Shown piece by piece: positions 21,899-29,786 of a DNA stretch of 38,244 bases (position 1 is its first letter; each line of letters starts with the position of its first letter). The stretch lies in IMG/VR virus record IMGVR_UViG_3300031251_000062, positions 1 to 38,244 of that record; one strand, 5' to 3'. This stretch comes from a virus. Made by a program: the position numbers and the translations under genes. The notes beneath the pieces were generated by a model. The model saw only the letters and a list, made by a program, of their open reading frames with translations, did not search any database and was not told the DNA's origin.

Positions 21899-23140
21899 AT
21901 GACCAAAGCGATAGTACAGAATACCGATAAAAAGCTAAAAAACATTACCAATGTGTTGGATGAGAATACTATTCAACTTTATGGTTTTATTGGTATGTGG
22001 GAAGATATTGACTGGGCTCCGTTTCAGGAAGTATTCAGAAAAATGGACTGGCAAGGAAATACTATTAAAATATTAGTTAACTGTTTTGGAGGAGATGTGT
22101 ATGCAGGGCTTTCTATTTTTGATTTAATGCAATCAGCAAAAGCAAAAGTTGAAGTAATTAATGAAGGTGTTGCAGCAAGTATGGGAGGAGTACTTTTACA
22201 AGGAGGCACACCCGGTATGCGTAAAGCTACTAAAAATAGCCGTGTAATGGTTCATAGACCAACTGGAAGAAATAATGGTGATGCAGATGATTTTAAAGAA
22301 TATGCAATACAACTTGAAACTGAAGAAAATAAACTTATAGATTTATTTGTTGCTACTACTGGGCAAGATAAAAAAACCGTAAAAAGTTGGATGGTTCGAG
22401 GAGTTGATAAATGGTTTACTGCACAGCAAGCTCTTGAAGCAGGTTTGATTGACGAGATCATTGAACCAACCACACAACAAAATCCAATACCTGCAAATAA
22501 AATTAAAGGAAAATCTGCTGAAGAAATATGGCAGTTATATAATTCACACACACAACCACAAAACCAAAATTCAGATATGAATAAATTTAAAATGGCAATC
22601 CTTGCCGTGTTGGCACAGGCTGCAATTACATCAGTTCCGAGTGAAACTGATTCGGATGAAAAATGGGTAGAAGCATTAAACAATGCTACAAAAGTTCTTT
22701 CAGAGAAAGTAACTGCTGCCGAAAACAAAGTGAAAGCAATGCATACCGATCGTGCAACAGCATTGATTGAAAACGCAATTGCTACCGGAAAGTTGCCAAA
22801 AGATATTGTACCTGATGCAAAGGCAAAAATGATTACAGATGCAGCTTCAAACTATGATTCGATGAGCAATACATTGAATATGGTTTCTGTATCGAAAGTT
22901 GAAGATACAACTGAAACTCCTGCCGGAGAAAAGTTTGATATCAACAATGCGCTTGGAAAAACTGCTCCTGCTGCATTGGGTAAAATCAAATTTCCACAGG
23001 GTCGCGAAACATGGAACTTGGACAAATGGGCTATTGAAGATAGCACAGGTTTAGAAGAATTAGAACGCAGCAATGTTGATCTATTTAATAAGCTTATTAA
23101 TGACAAGAAAGCTGAATTGAAAAAGGCAGGAATCTGCTAA
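21899..23140 (+). CDS. ClpP-like head maturation protease with scaffold domain
   Basis: This is a 413-residue protein. Residues 1-190 are a ClpP/S14-type protease: S94 (VAASMGG), H119 (VMVHRP) and D170 (GVDKWFTAQQA, compare RDRFLSAPEA in ClpP). Oxyanion-type NCFGGDVYAG lies at 61-70. Residues about 225-413 are helical and Ala/Glu-rich with scaffold character. It resembles the Mu I protein, which processes capsid proteins and contains the scaffold (Z) as its C-terminal part. I chose ATG 21899; an in-frame GTG at 21875 would lie on the promoter. The capsid gene follows. Confidence 0.88.
   Translation: MTKAIVQNTDKKLKNITNVLDENTIQLYGFIGMWEDIDWAPFQEVFRKMDWQGNTIKILVNCFGGDVYAGLSIFDLMQSAKAKVEVINEGVAASMGGVLLQGGTPGMRKATKNSRVMVHRPTGRNNGDADDFKEYAIQLETEENKLIDLFVATTGQDKKTVKSWMVRGVDKWFTAQQALEAGLIDEIIEPTTQQNPIPANKIKGKSAEEIWQLYNSHTQPQNQNSDMNKFKMAILAVLAQAAITSVPSETDSDEKWVEALNNATKVLSEKVTAAENKVKAMHTDRATALIENAIATGKLPKDIVPDAKAKMITDAASNYDSMSNTLNMVSVSKVEDTTETPAGEKFDINNALGKTAPAALGKIKFPQGRETWNLDKWAIEDSTGLEELERSNVDLFNKLINDKKAELKKAGIC
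22577..23140 (+). CDS. Possible nested scaffold protein (Mu Z analogue)
   Basis: An in-frame ATG at 22577 (residue 227 of the protease) begins MNKFKMAILAVLAQAAI, exactly where the protease domain ends. It follows a polar linker (HTQPQNQNSD). Nested scaffolds translated from internal starts are known for Mu (I/Z) and lambda (C/Nu3). The product would be 187 residues, helical and acidic. No clear ribosome-binding site precedes it, but that is normal in this genome. Confidence 0.4.
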   Translation: MNKFKMAILAVLAQAAITSVPSETDSDEKWVEALNNATKVLSEKVTAAENKVKAMHTDRATALIENAIATGKLPKDIVPDAKAKMITDAASNYDSMSNTLNMVSVSKVEDTTETPAGEKFDINNALGKTAPAALGKIKFPQGRETWNLDKWAIEDSTGLEELERSNVDLFNKLINDKKAELKKAGIC

Positions 23141-23195
23141 TTCAGTAATCAATAAAAAAGGTAAAAGTAAAAATTTAAAAATAAATAAAAATAAA

Positions 23196-24314
23196 ATGAA
23201 ACCAGTGTATAAGAACAAAGAAAGAAGTGTTGTGAAAAGCGTAATGAACGTACTTTTTGCAGTACTGTTTAATTTAATGGTATCGATTATTGCCATTGCG
23301 GTAATGTCAATTGTATACCATATCGAAGTGCCGTTATTGGCAGTATTTGTACCTGTGATGTTTGTAGCATTCATTCTTGGATATATCAAACATAAACAGC
23401 CGAAAGTTTATTCCAATTCAGGATTAGCTTTTGCCGGGTTAATCAAAGAGGTTTGGATAAGCCGAATTATGGAAAAGTTTTATGCTGAGTTCCCATATTT
23501 GGAATACACAGAGGATATGACCCAGTTTGTAGATAATGATGCTATAAATTTGGCTGACTCAGGGGTTAATCCTGATGTGTTGATAAATAATACCACTTAT
23601 CCAATTCCAACCGTTACACGCGATGATGCGCCTATTTCAATTCCTTTAGACAATTACGATACTAAAAATACTATTGTAAGACGTATCGAATCTATTGGAT
23701 TGGCTTACAATAAAATTGACAGTATCATACGCGGCCATAAAAATACTTTGGCTGAAAAAAGCGGTCAGAAATTCACACATGCTTATGGAGCTTTATCTGA
23801 TGGTGCATATACACCTGTATTGAATTGCAGTGGAGCAGATAGAGGTGATGGAACTAAGAAGATGATGACTATTGACATTATCAACATGCAAAAAATATTT
23901 GATAAATTAAAAGTTCCTCAAAAAGGACGTGTGCTTGTTTTATCTCCTGATCATATTGCAGATTTATTGCAAGAAAACTGGGATAAATACAAATCAATTG
24001 CTGATTTGGAATCAGGTAAAATCATGAACCTTTATGGATTTATGATCTTCAAAGGAATTTTGAATCCTACTTACAACAAAACAACTCTTGTTAAGAATGC
24101 ATTTGGAGCTGCTCCTGCATCAACTGATTGTGTAAGTTCATTAGTATGGCATGCAGCAGAAGTGATGAGAGCTGATGGATCGGTTGAGATGTTCTACACA
24201 CCTCGCAACATCAATACTTCAGAACGTGGTGATGTAATTGGATTTGCAAAACGTGCTATCGGTTTACCTATCAGAGGTAAATATTATGGTGCAATTGTGA
24301 GCGGACAAGCATAA
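23196..24314 (+). CDS. Major capsid protein with N-terminal hydrophobic hairpin
   Basis: From about residue 75 this 372-residue protein reads as a Mu/HK97-type capsid protein: LAFAGLIKEVWISRIMEKFY, QFVDNDAINLADSGVNPDVLINN, YPIPTVTRDDAPISIPLD and a C-terminal FAKRAIGLPIRGKYYGAIVSG. It follows the protease-scaffold gene, as expected. Unusually, residues 18-40 and 46-64 are strongly hydrophobic (two transmembrane-like helices joined by YHIEVP). They may be a delta-like domain removed by the protease or a real membrane anchor during assembly. A shorter start, for example within residues 73-95, would exclude them, but no ATG there is well placed. Confidence 0.82.
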   Translation: MKPVYKNKERSVVKSVMNVLFAVLFNLMVSIIAIAVMSIVYHIEVPLLAVFVPVMFVAFILGYIKHKQPKVYSNSGLAFAGLIKEVWISRIMEKFYAEFPYLEYTEDMTQFVDNDAINLADSGVNPDVLINNTTYPIPTVTRDDAPISIPLDNYDTKNTIVRRIESIGLAYNKIDSIIRGHKNTLAEKSGQKFTHAYGALSDGAYTPVLNCSGADRGDGTKKMMTIDIINMQKIFDKLKVPQKGRVLVLSPDHIADLLQENWDKYKSIADLESGKIMNLYGFMIFKGILNPTYNKTTLVKNAFGAAPASTDCVSSLVWHAAEVMRADGSVEMFYTPRNINTSERGDVIGFAKRAIGLPIRGKYYGAIVSGQA

Positions 24315-24336
24315 TCAATTAGCAATAAATAATTAA

Positions 24337-24364
24337 GTCGTCAGATGAGAAATTGTCTGACGAC
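24337..24364. other. Perfect hairpin after the capsid gene
   Basis: GTCGTCAGA (24337-24345) and TCTGACGAC (24356-24364) make a 9-bp stem with a 10-base loop. No T-run follows on the plus strand, so it is more likely an mRNA-stabilising or processing hairpin protecting the abundant capsid transcript than a terminator. Confidence 0.6.
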
Positions 24365-24379
24365 ATAAAAAACAAAATC

Positions 24380-24865
24380 ATGACTGAAAATCAAAAAAAC
24401 GCTGCCAACGAATGTTTTAAACACGATGCGAATCTATCAAGTGTTTATGTAACGGATGATGCACAATGTTTCACAGAAAAACAGTGGGCACAATTACATG
24501 CTAACGAATCAAAGTTGAACGATAGAACCATTTTATTGGTGAATCGCAATTTTAACGATTTGGAAGTAGTGGACAAATCAGGTATTACAGTAGAAGGTAG
24601 TGAAGAAGCGAGTAAAGAATTAGTAGCTGAAACTTCTCCTGAAGAAAAGGTTGCTGAAGAATCAGTTGCTGAAACCCCTGCTGAAGAAAAAGTTGCTGAA
24701 GAACCAGTTGCTGAAACAGCAGCTCAATTGATTGATAAAAAATTGAATGCAATGAACAAAGTTGAATTGCAGGCAAGAGCAACCGAACTTGGATTTGAGT
24801 TTACTGAAGAAAATACCAAAGCAGATTTGATTGCTTTGATTGAGGGAACAAACGAAAAAAATTAA
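24380..24865 (+). CDS. Head-associated protein with acidic repeats and HeH/SAP-like end
   Basis: This 161-residue protein has an N-terminal domain of about 70 residues (DAQCFTEKQWAQLHANESKL), then an acidic Ala/Glu/Val repeat region (EEKVAEESVAETPAEEKVAEEPVAET described as two 14-residue units). It ends in a C-terminal helix-extended-helix motif (NAMNKVELQARATELGFEF, then KADLIALIEG) as in Mu gp35-type and Rho N-terminal/SAP domains. The last part may bind nucleic acid. ATG 24380 follows the hairpin and an A-rich leader. Position after the capsid gene suggests a head accessory. Confidence 0.65.
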   Translation: MTENQKNAANECFKHDANLSSVYVTDDAQCFTEKQWAQLHANESKLNDRTILLVNRNFNDLEVVDKSGITVEGSEEASKELVAETSPEEKVAEESVAETPAEEKVAEEPVAETAAQLIDKKLNAMNKVELQARATELGFEFTEENTKADLIALIEGTNEKN

Positions 24866-24901
24866 ACTGCTATGTGGAGCAATAATCCATCGTGGCGACA
24901 T

Positions 24902-24918
24902 TTTAAACGACATTTAAA
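24902..24918 (+). repeat. Variant TTTAAA leader motif (copy 3)
   Basis: TTTAAACGACATTTAAA matches the 17-mer at 15 of 17 positions and lies 10 bases before ATG 24929. This placement is why I prefer that start over the in-frame ATG at 24872. Confidence 0.55.
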
Positions 24919-24928
24919 TAAAAACGAA

Positions 24929-25585
24929 ATGACAAAAGCAACAGATTTATACCCATTTGGGAAAGCCGATGTGCAAGCTCAATTGGTTTATGCAGCAGTA
25001 TTGGCTGCAACAATTTTAAACAGCGAAACTGTATTGCCAATTGCGCAATTAACAGGAGCTGCAACATTGAATCTTACCGTTGACGGTAATGTTCCGGTTG
25101 GAAGTAATTTACTTGTACAAGTTAGTGCTGATGGTACTGACAGGGTTTTAACCTTTGGTACAGGATCAAGTGCAGGTGCTCAAACAATTCCTGCAAATAC
25201 ATCAAAGAATTTGTTCTTTAAATATGATGGTGCAAACTTCATTTTGATGGGAACATTTGTGTATGCCTATTCATTGGCAACTGATGTGCAGGCTAAAGCT
25301 TATGCTTCACCTGTTGCTGCAACCATTGCTGCAAAAAACACACAGATCACTATTGCTCAAATGACAGGTGCAGCAACGCTGAACCTTACCATTGGAGGAA
25401 GTGTTCCTGTAGGAGCAAAACTGTTGGTATTTGTAAGTGCTGATGCAACAGGAAGAACCTTAACCCTTGGAACAGGATTAGTAGGCCCTGCAACTGCAAT
25501 TACTGCAAGCAAGAGTGTTGCTATTCCGTTTGAATACAATGGAACAAACTTTGTGCAAACAGGATTAGCACTTCAATTAAACTAA
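24929..25585 (+). CDS. Head decoration/fibre-like protein with internal duplication
   Basis: This 218-residue protein consists of two beta-rich repeats of about 95 residues. Each contains the pattern I-A-Q-x-T-G-A-A-T-L-N-L-T-[VI]-x-G-x-V-P-V-G, followed by L-L-V-x-V-S-A-D-x-T and FxYxGxNF. Similar tandem-repeat proteins decorate capsids or form head fibres in Bacteroidota phages. There is no signal peptide. It follows the capsid and head accessory genes and precedes a structured spacer. Exact role is inferred from context. Confidence 0.6.
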   Translation: MTKATDLYPFGKADVQAQLVYAAVLAATILNSETVLPIAQLTGAATLNLTVDGNVPVGSNLLVQVSADGTDRVLTFGTGSSAGAQTIPANTSKNLFFKYDGANFILMGTFVYAYSLATDVQAKAYASPVAATIAAKNTQITIAQMTGAATLNLTIGGSVPVGAKLLVFVSADATGRTLTLGTGLVGPATAITASKSVAIPFEYNGTNFVQTGLALQLN

Positions 25586-25597
25586 GTAACTACCAGT

Positions 25598-25695
25598 AAA
25601 CGATAATGAACAAGCTGAGACAGTTCATGGTGTTATGGGTGGGGAACACCGAAAGCATTTATGCTTAGGTGTTTTCCCAAACATAATGATCGTTT
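25598..25695 (+). other. Nested inverted-repeat element (structured spacer)
   Basis: Three nested pairings occupy the 125-bp gap between a head gene and the holin gene: an outer AAACGAT/ATCGTTT (25598-25604, 25689-25695); a long middle stem with mismatches and G-U pairs (25633-25650 with 25668-25686, core AACACC/GGTGTT and TTATG/CATAA); and an inner AAGCAT-tt-ATGCTT (25653-25666). There is no T-run. It may be a structured RNA that controls or insulates lysis gene expression. Confidence 0.5.
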
Positions 25696-25710
25696 CTTAA
25701 AAATAAGATA

Positions 25711-25896
25711 ATGGATTTAAAGAATATCAAAACAACACTAACCGGATTATTTATAGCTACGCTGCTTGCAGTGCAGCCATTGGTTAGTGATGATGTTATT
25801 GATTGGACTAAACCCAATATTTATGTAAGGCTTGGTATTGCAGTAGCTATTGCAATTTTCGGATATTTTACAAAAGATAATACCACTAAAAGCTAA
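25711..25896 (+). CDS. Small two-helix membrane protein, probable holin
   Basis: This is a 61-residue protein with two hydrophobic segments (residues about 9-24, TLTGLFIATLLAVQPL, and about 40-54, RLGIAVAIAIFGYF), a short charged loop and a basic tail. Directly downstream, overlapping by one base, come an endolysin-like gene and a spanin-like gene, so a holin or holin-like role in releasing the lysin is the natural reading. Holins cannot be named by sequence alone. Confidence 0.6.
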   Translation: MDLKNIKTTLTGLFIATLLAVQPLVSDDVIDWTKPNIYVRLGIAVAIAIFGYFTKDNTTKS

Positions 25897-26303
25897 TGGA
25901 ATTAGTAGTTAAAAGAAATAAGTTTACTGCACAAAGCACTGAAGGAGAATTGCTAATTGATGGCATCCATGAGTGTTTTACATTGGAAGATGTTGACAGA
26001 AAACTTGAAGCAGGAGGAGTTAAAATATTTGGTCAAACAGCTATTCCGAGAGGAAGATATAAAGTGACTGAAAGTTTTTCAAATCATTTTCAAAAAACGC
26101 TTCCTGAAGTATTAAATGTACCACAATATGCAGGTGTAAGAATTCACAGTGGAAACACCGCAACAGATACAGAAGGATGCATACTTGTAGGAACGCAAGA
26201 AGGAAATGATATTATACTTCATAGCAGAGATGCATTTGAAAAACTGAACGAAAAAATTATTGCAGCTATAAAAATTGGAGATGTATTTATAACCGTTGAA
26301 TGA
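25896..26303 (+). CDS. DUF5675 family protein, probable endolysin
   Basis: The 135-residue sequence matches DUF5675: HECFTLEDVDR, then TAIPRGRYKV, and the hallmark VRIHSGNTATDTEGCILVG with H84 and C95. The His-Ser-Gly...Gly-Cys arrangement resembles L,D-transpeptidase/cysteine-type active sites, so the protein may act on peptidoglycan. There is no signal peptide, so release would need the adjacent holin. It overlaps the holin and spanin genes, completing a lysis cassette. Catalytic activity of the family is inferred. Confidence 0.75.
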   Translation: MELVVKRNKFTAQSTEGELLIDGIHECFTLEDVDRKLEAGGVKIFGQTAIPRGRYKVTESFSNHFQKTLPEVLNVPQYAGVRIHSGNTATDTEGCILVGTQEGNDIILHSRDAFEKLNEKIIAAIKIGDVFITVE

Positions 26304-26836
26304 AGAAAATAGCAACCATATTATTATTAATTATTTCAGCATCGTTAGTATGTCTTTTATTTTCATGCGGAACTACAAAGAATGTTTCCAGTTCCGAAAC
26401 TATTCAGAAAAAGGATTCGACTGCTGTAAAAATTGTTGTGCAAACAGTAAAGGAAAGATATGATTCGATCATATACGTTCCTGCGTCTACAACGGAGTTA
26501 TCACTTGGTAATCCATGCGATTCTCTCATGCATTTAAAGCCTGTCAATATTTCAATTAATAAAGGAAGTAGTCAAACAAAAGTTTGGACAAAAAATGACC
26601 AAATATTTATATCGGATAGTTGCGGAGCAACGGTTATTAAGTTGACAAAGTTATTAGTTGAAAAAGACAGCATGAATATGCAATTGAAGTCGAGATATGT
26701 GACTGATTCGAAAATAACAATTGATAAAGAATTAAAAACTACTACACCATTTTGGTGTTGGAGTGTGATGATTTTGGAAGGACTCATCATTGTATTGATG
26801 AGTTTCATTTTATTAAAAACAATATTTAAAATTTAA
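26300..26836 (+). CDS. Probable unimolecular spanin lipoprotein
   Basis: This 178-residue protein begins with a lipoprotein signal (MKKIATILLLIISASLVCLLFSC, lipobox LFSC with C23) and ends with a transmembrane helix (about residues 152-174) and a short basic tail. The linker is polar with coiled segments (LLVEKDSMNMQLKSR). An outer-membrane lipid at the N-terminus plus an inner-membrane helix at the C-terminus is the u-spanin architecture, which joins both membranes at lysis. It lies immediately after the endolysin-like gene. Confidence 0.7.
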   Translation: MKKIATILLLIISASLVCLLFSCGTTKNVSSSETIQKKDSTAVKIVVQTVKERYDSIIYVPASTTELSLGNPCDSLMHLKPVNISINKGSSQTKVWTKNDQIFISDSCGATVIKLTKLLVEKDSMNMQLKSRYVTDSKITIDKELKTTTPFWCWSVMILEGLIIVLMSFILLKTIFKI

Positions 26837-26840
26837 AACC

Positions 26841-28079
26841 ATGAGTGGATTAAATGATGTTACATATTTAAGAAGAAATGGCAATGTGGGCCGTGGAGCA
26901 TTGAATGCCGATGGCATATCAGGTTATGTAATGAATGGTGGAGCAACAGCTCCTTCAGGACTTGCATTTGGTGCAATTGCAATTGTTTATACACTTGCAG
27001 ATGTTGAAGCACTTGGAATAACAGCAGCTTATGATACCACAAATAATGTGATGTGTCATCATCATTTTCAAAGGCATTTTTTCCGCAACCCACGAGTTGA
27101 AACTCATATTATGTTGGTTGCTCAAAGTATTACACTTACACAAATGGCTGATAAAGCCAATTCGTATGCTAAACTCTTATTACAATCAGGCAATGGCAAA
27201 ATTAAATTGCTTGGATTAATTCGTAATCCTGCATCAGGATATACAGCCACTATTTTAAATGGAATGGATGCAGATAGTTATAATGCAATGGCAAAGGCTC
27301 AACAATTAATTGAAGATGAATTTGCTGCATTGCGTTTATGCCCATGTGCATTTGTTGAAATAAGGAGTTTGTCAGGAACTGCTTCTACAGTTTATGATAT
27401 GACAACTCTTACAGCTCGCAATGTAACTCCGGTAATTTTACAAGACCCGGATGCTGCTGCTGTGAATGCATTATTTGCAGGTTATGCAGCAGTTGGAGAT
27501 GTGGTAGGATTGGCAAGTAAAGCAGCAATTTCGCAAAATATTGGCGAAACAAGTGATGCATTTCAGTTGCAAAGTGCAGCTAATGGATATTATATTAAAT
27601 GCGGAACTTCTTCAGGACAAAATGTAACTATTGCCGATTTGGTCACATTGATGGCAAAAGGTTATTGCTTTGGACAAGCAGTTGTTGATTTTGACGGATT
27701 TTATTTAAATGATTTTCCGACAGCTATTCCGCTTACTGATGATTATTGCTACGGATATTTAAATCGCGTATCATTCAAAGCCCTTCAGGTAGTTCGTCAA
27801 CGCATACTTCCATTGGTTCGTAATGGTAAATTACAAACAACACCTGCCGGATTGCTTACAGATGCCTTCAGAGGATATTTGGAAGAAGTTGCAACTGATG
27901 AATTGCAAAATAAATTAGAAGCAACTGGAGATGCAACTCCTGAAAGTTCGAATACATATATTGATCCTACAATAAATGTTCGCACATCAAATGGAGCATT
28001 TACTATTCAGATTGGATTTACTGAGATAACACTTGGTAAGCAAATAACATTGAGTGTTGGCTTGAATCCAACAGCTTAA
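26841..28079 (+). CDS. Contractile tail sheath protein (DUF2586)
   Basis: The 412-residue sequence fits DUF2586 sheath-like proteins: an N-terminal DGISGYVMNGGA, LADVEALGITAAYD, the middle segment VEIRSLSGTA and TPVILQDPDAA, and the C-terminal DDYCYGYLNRVSFKALQVVRQRILP followed by strands. Its presence shows that the phage is a myovirus with a contractile tail. It starts the tail gene block; the tube gene follows after 39 bp. Confidence 0.85.
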   Translation: MSGLNDVTYLRRNGNVGRGALNADGISGYVMNGGATAPSGLAFGAIAIVYTLADVEALGITAAYDTTNNVMCHHHFQRHFFRNPRVETHIMLVAQSITLTQMADKANSYAKLLLQSGNGKIKLLGLIRNPASGYTATILNGMDADSYNAMAKAQQLIEDEFAALRLCPCAFVEIRSLSGTASTVYDMTTLTARNVTPVILQDPDAAAVNALFAGYAAVGDVVGLASKAAISQNIGETSDAFQLQSAANGYYIKCGTSSGQNVTIADLVTLMAKGYCFGQAVVDFDGFYLNDFPTAIPLTDDYCYGYLNRVSFKALQVVRQRILPLVRNGKLQTTPAGLLTDAFRGYLEEVATDELQNKLEATGDATPESSNTYIDPTINVRTSNGAFTIQIGFTEITLGKQITLSVGLNPTA

Positions 28080-28118
28080 TTGAAAGTTGAGAATTAAAAA
28101 ATAATAAATAAAAAAATT

Positions 28119-28544
28119 ATGAGCGATATAGTAATCAATAACCGTAAGTACAGTTGGGCAGATGTTAATGCCATCATATTCGGAAGACTTTTAGTTGGTA
28201 TTTCAGCCATCTCTTACAAACATAAGGAAGAGATAAAAGGTGTGAAAGGATCGGGCAAAAAGGATATAGGATATGTGCAAGGAAATTATGAAGCTGATGG
28301 AAGTATTACTCTTCACATGGATGAGGTACAATCAATCAGACGAAAACTTCTTCCCGGACAAAATTTGATGAGCATTAAACCATTTAAAGTGGTTGTTGCA
28401 TTTATCAATGAAGATAATCTTCCGGTTAAACATTCATTCAATGCCAAATTTATGAACGATGGTGTTGAAGTTGATAATGGAGGAACAAAAGCCATTGATT
28501 CAAAGATAGATCTATATATACCGGATTTGAATTTGAACGGATAA
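28119..28544 (+). CDS. Tail tube protein
   Basis: This 141-residue beta-rich protein (KYSWADVNAIIFGRLLVGISAI, SGKKDIGYVQGNYEADGSITL, MSIKPFKVVVAFIN) has the size and pattern of phage tube proteins of the myovirus/T6SS Hcp fold. It lies directly between the sheath gene and the tail-assembly chaperone, the conserved order in Mu-type tails. The stop at 28542-28544 abuts the third exact copy of the 17-bp leader motif. Confidence 0.75.
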   Translation: MSDIVINNRKYSWADVNAIIFGRLLVGISAISYKHKEEIKGVKGSGKKDIGYVQGNYEADGSITLHMDEVQSIRRKLLPGQNLMSIKPFKVVVAFINEDNLPVKHSFNAKFMNDGVEVDNGGTKAIDSKIDLYIPDLNLNG

Positions 28545-28561
28545 TTTAAACACCATTTAAA
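28545..28561 (+). repeat. TTTAAACACCATTTAAA leader motif (copy 4)
   Basis: This exact 17-mer lies between the tube stop and the chaperone start (28571). It is the same sequence as at 3622 and 7428, in a module that should be expressed at a different time. Confidence 0.7.
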
Positions 28562-28570
28562 ACCAATACC

Positions 28571-28915
28571 ATGAACGAACAAACAACAGAAAAAACATTG
28601 CTTCCGGGTGAAGCAACTCAGGAACAAATTGATGCTTGGAAAGTGCAACATCCTGAAGGAGTACATCAATCAATTATTGCAACAGATAGCGGTAAGGTTG
28701 CTATTTATTTTAAAGAACCTGACGATAGCGATTATGCTATGATCATGGATTTGCTTGCAAATAAACAATTGGTGAAAGCGGGAATACTTGCTTTTCAAAC
28801 TTTAAAAATTGGAGGTTTTGAGATACCTGCAACAGATAAGAAGTTGTATAGAACGGCTTGTACTGAAGCAACAAAACGCATCAATTATTACGAGACTGAA
28901 ACCGTAAAGCTCTAA
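28571..28915 (+). CDS. Tail assembly chaperone (G-type, short form)
   Basis: The size (114 residues), the position between the tube and baseplate genes, and the helical C-terminal half identify a tail assembly chaperone, in the place of Mu gp41. Phages of this type make a longer fused form by ribosomal frameshift. Here an open frame without start codon follows in the -1 frame (to 29109). The short form ends KRINYYETETVKL. It binds the tape-measure protein before tail assembly. Confidence 0.75.
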   Translation: MNEQTTEKTLLPGEATQEQIDAWKVQHPEGVHQSIIATDSGKVAIYFKEPDDSDYAMIMDLLANKQLVKAGILAFQTLKIGGFEIPATDKKLYRTACTEATKRINYYETETVKL

Positions 28916-29109
28916 GGGCTGCCCGCAAGGTTAGTACTATTGCAGGAGAAGATTACGAAAGGAAAATAAATGCATTGTTAAGCGTTTATTTTCATATTCC
29001 ATTTCCTGAGCAATTAGAACCTAAAGTGAGAGCAGCCAAGTGGCGCGAGCTTCAGTGGTATTTTGAATTTGACAATAAACGACATAAAGGAGAATCGGTT
29101 GATCTATAA
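28898..29109 (+). CDS. Frameshift extension of the tail assembly chaperone (GT-type)
   Basis: In the -1 frame there is an open stretch without ATG from just after a TGA (28897-28899) to TAA 29107-29109. The extension reads R-A-A-R-K-V-S, then IAGEDYERKINALLSVYFHI and RAAKWRELQWYFEF: a typical helical GT domain of about 65 residues. The shift must occur between 28898 and 28915; GTA AAG CTC TAA contains an A-AAG slip site at 28906-28909 just before the stop. The next gene starts on the last base of this stop, so translation is coupled. Confidence 0.7.
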
Positions 29110-29786
29110 TGAACAATACAGGCACAATAAATATTGGACTACCATTTTCACCGGATGATGTAAAAAGTTCGGAACTGGTAAGAACTGCCTTTGGCATTTA
29201 TGGACGATTTCCTGTATTTAATTTTGGTGCAAATGAAACTCCCGGCACTAATAAAGAAACCTATCATTTATCAGTATTAAATACAAAAGTATGGGATCGG
29301 GTGATTTTGCGAAATCATTTTAAAGGAGATCCAATTTCTACAGGTGGAAATATTGATGGATCAAATCTAAACTATACTAATCAAGCAGGAGAACTTATTG
29401 TTATGCCTGCTTATGAATTTCCTGACGAAGTATTGATTGAAGTATCTCGTAAAAGAGATATGATAGAAACTAAGATTGCAGGAGCTGATGGAACAGTGAA
29501 GGAAGAAATAAGTTTAGGAGATTGGGAAGGAATGATACGTGGTTTTATCATTAATTATGATAACGAAGATTATCCTAAAGCAGCAGTTAAAAGGTTATTA
29601 GGCATATTCAATCGCCCTTTAGAATGTGGAATTGACAGCAAATATTTTACTGAAGTATTAAAAATATACAATGTTGTTTTTGGAGAATTGAAATTAAAAG
29701 AGATGGAAGGATTTCCAAATTGCCAGGCATTTGAGATTCCTTTTAAAAGTGATATGCCGATTGAATTTCAATTGATAAAAAAATAA
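29109..29786 (+). CDS. DUF6046 family tail/baseplate protein
   Basis: The 225-residue sequence fits DUF6046, found in tail modules of Bacteroidota phages: PAYEFPDEVLIEVSRKR, VKEEISLGDWEGMIRGF, and the C-terminal LKIYNVVFGELKLKEMEGFPN. It sits between the tail chaperone and the hub-like gene, where Mu has its N protein and other baseplate genes. It is probably a structural hub or baseplate component connecting the tube to the hub. The molecular role is not established. Confidence 0.7.
   Translation: MNNTGTINIGLPFSPDDVKSSELVRTAFGIYGRFPVFNFGANETPGTNKETYHLSVLNTKVWDRVILRNHFKGDPISTGGNIDGSNLNYTNQAGELIVMPAYEFPDEVLIEVSRKRDMIETKIAGADGTVKEEISLGDWEGMIRGFIINYDNEDYPKAAVKRLLGIFNRPLECGIDSKYFTEVLKIYNVVFGELKLKEMEGFPNCQAFEIPFKSDMPIEFQLIKK

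Noticed and set aside
24872-24928. Upstream start for the head decoration protein.
   Set aside because: The extra N-terminal residues are encoded by the leader motif itself, so the ATG at 24929 is preferred.
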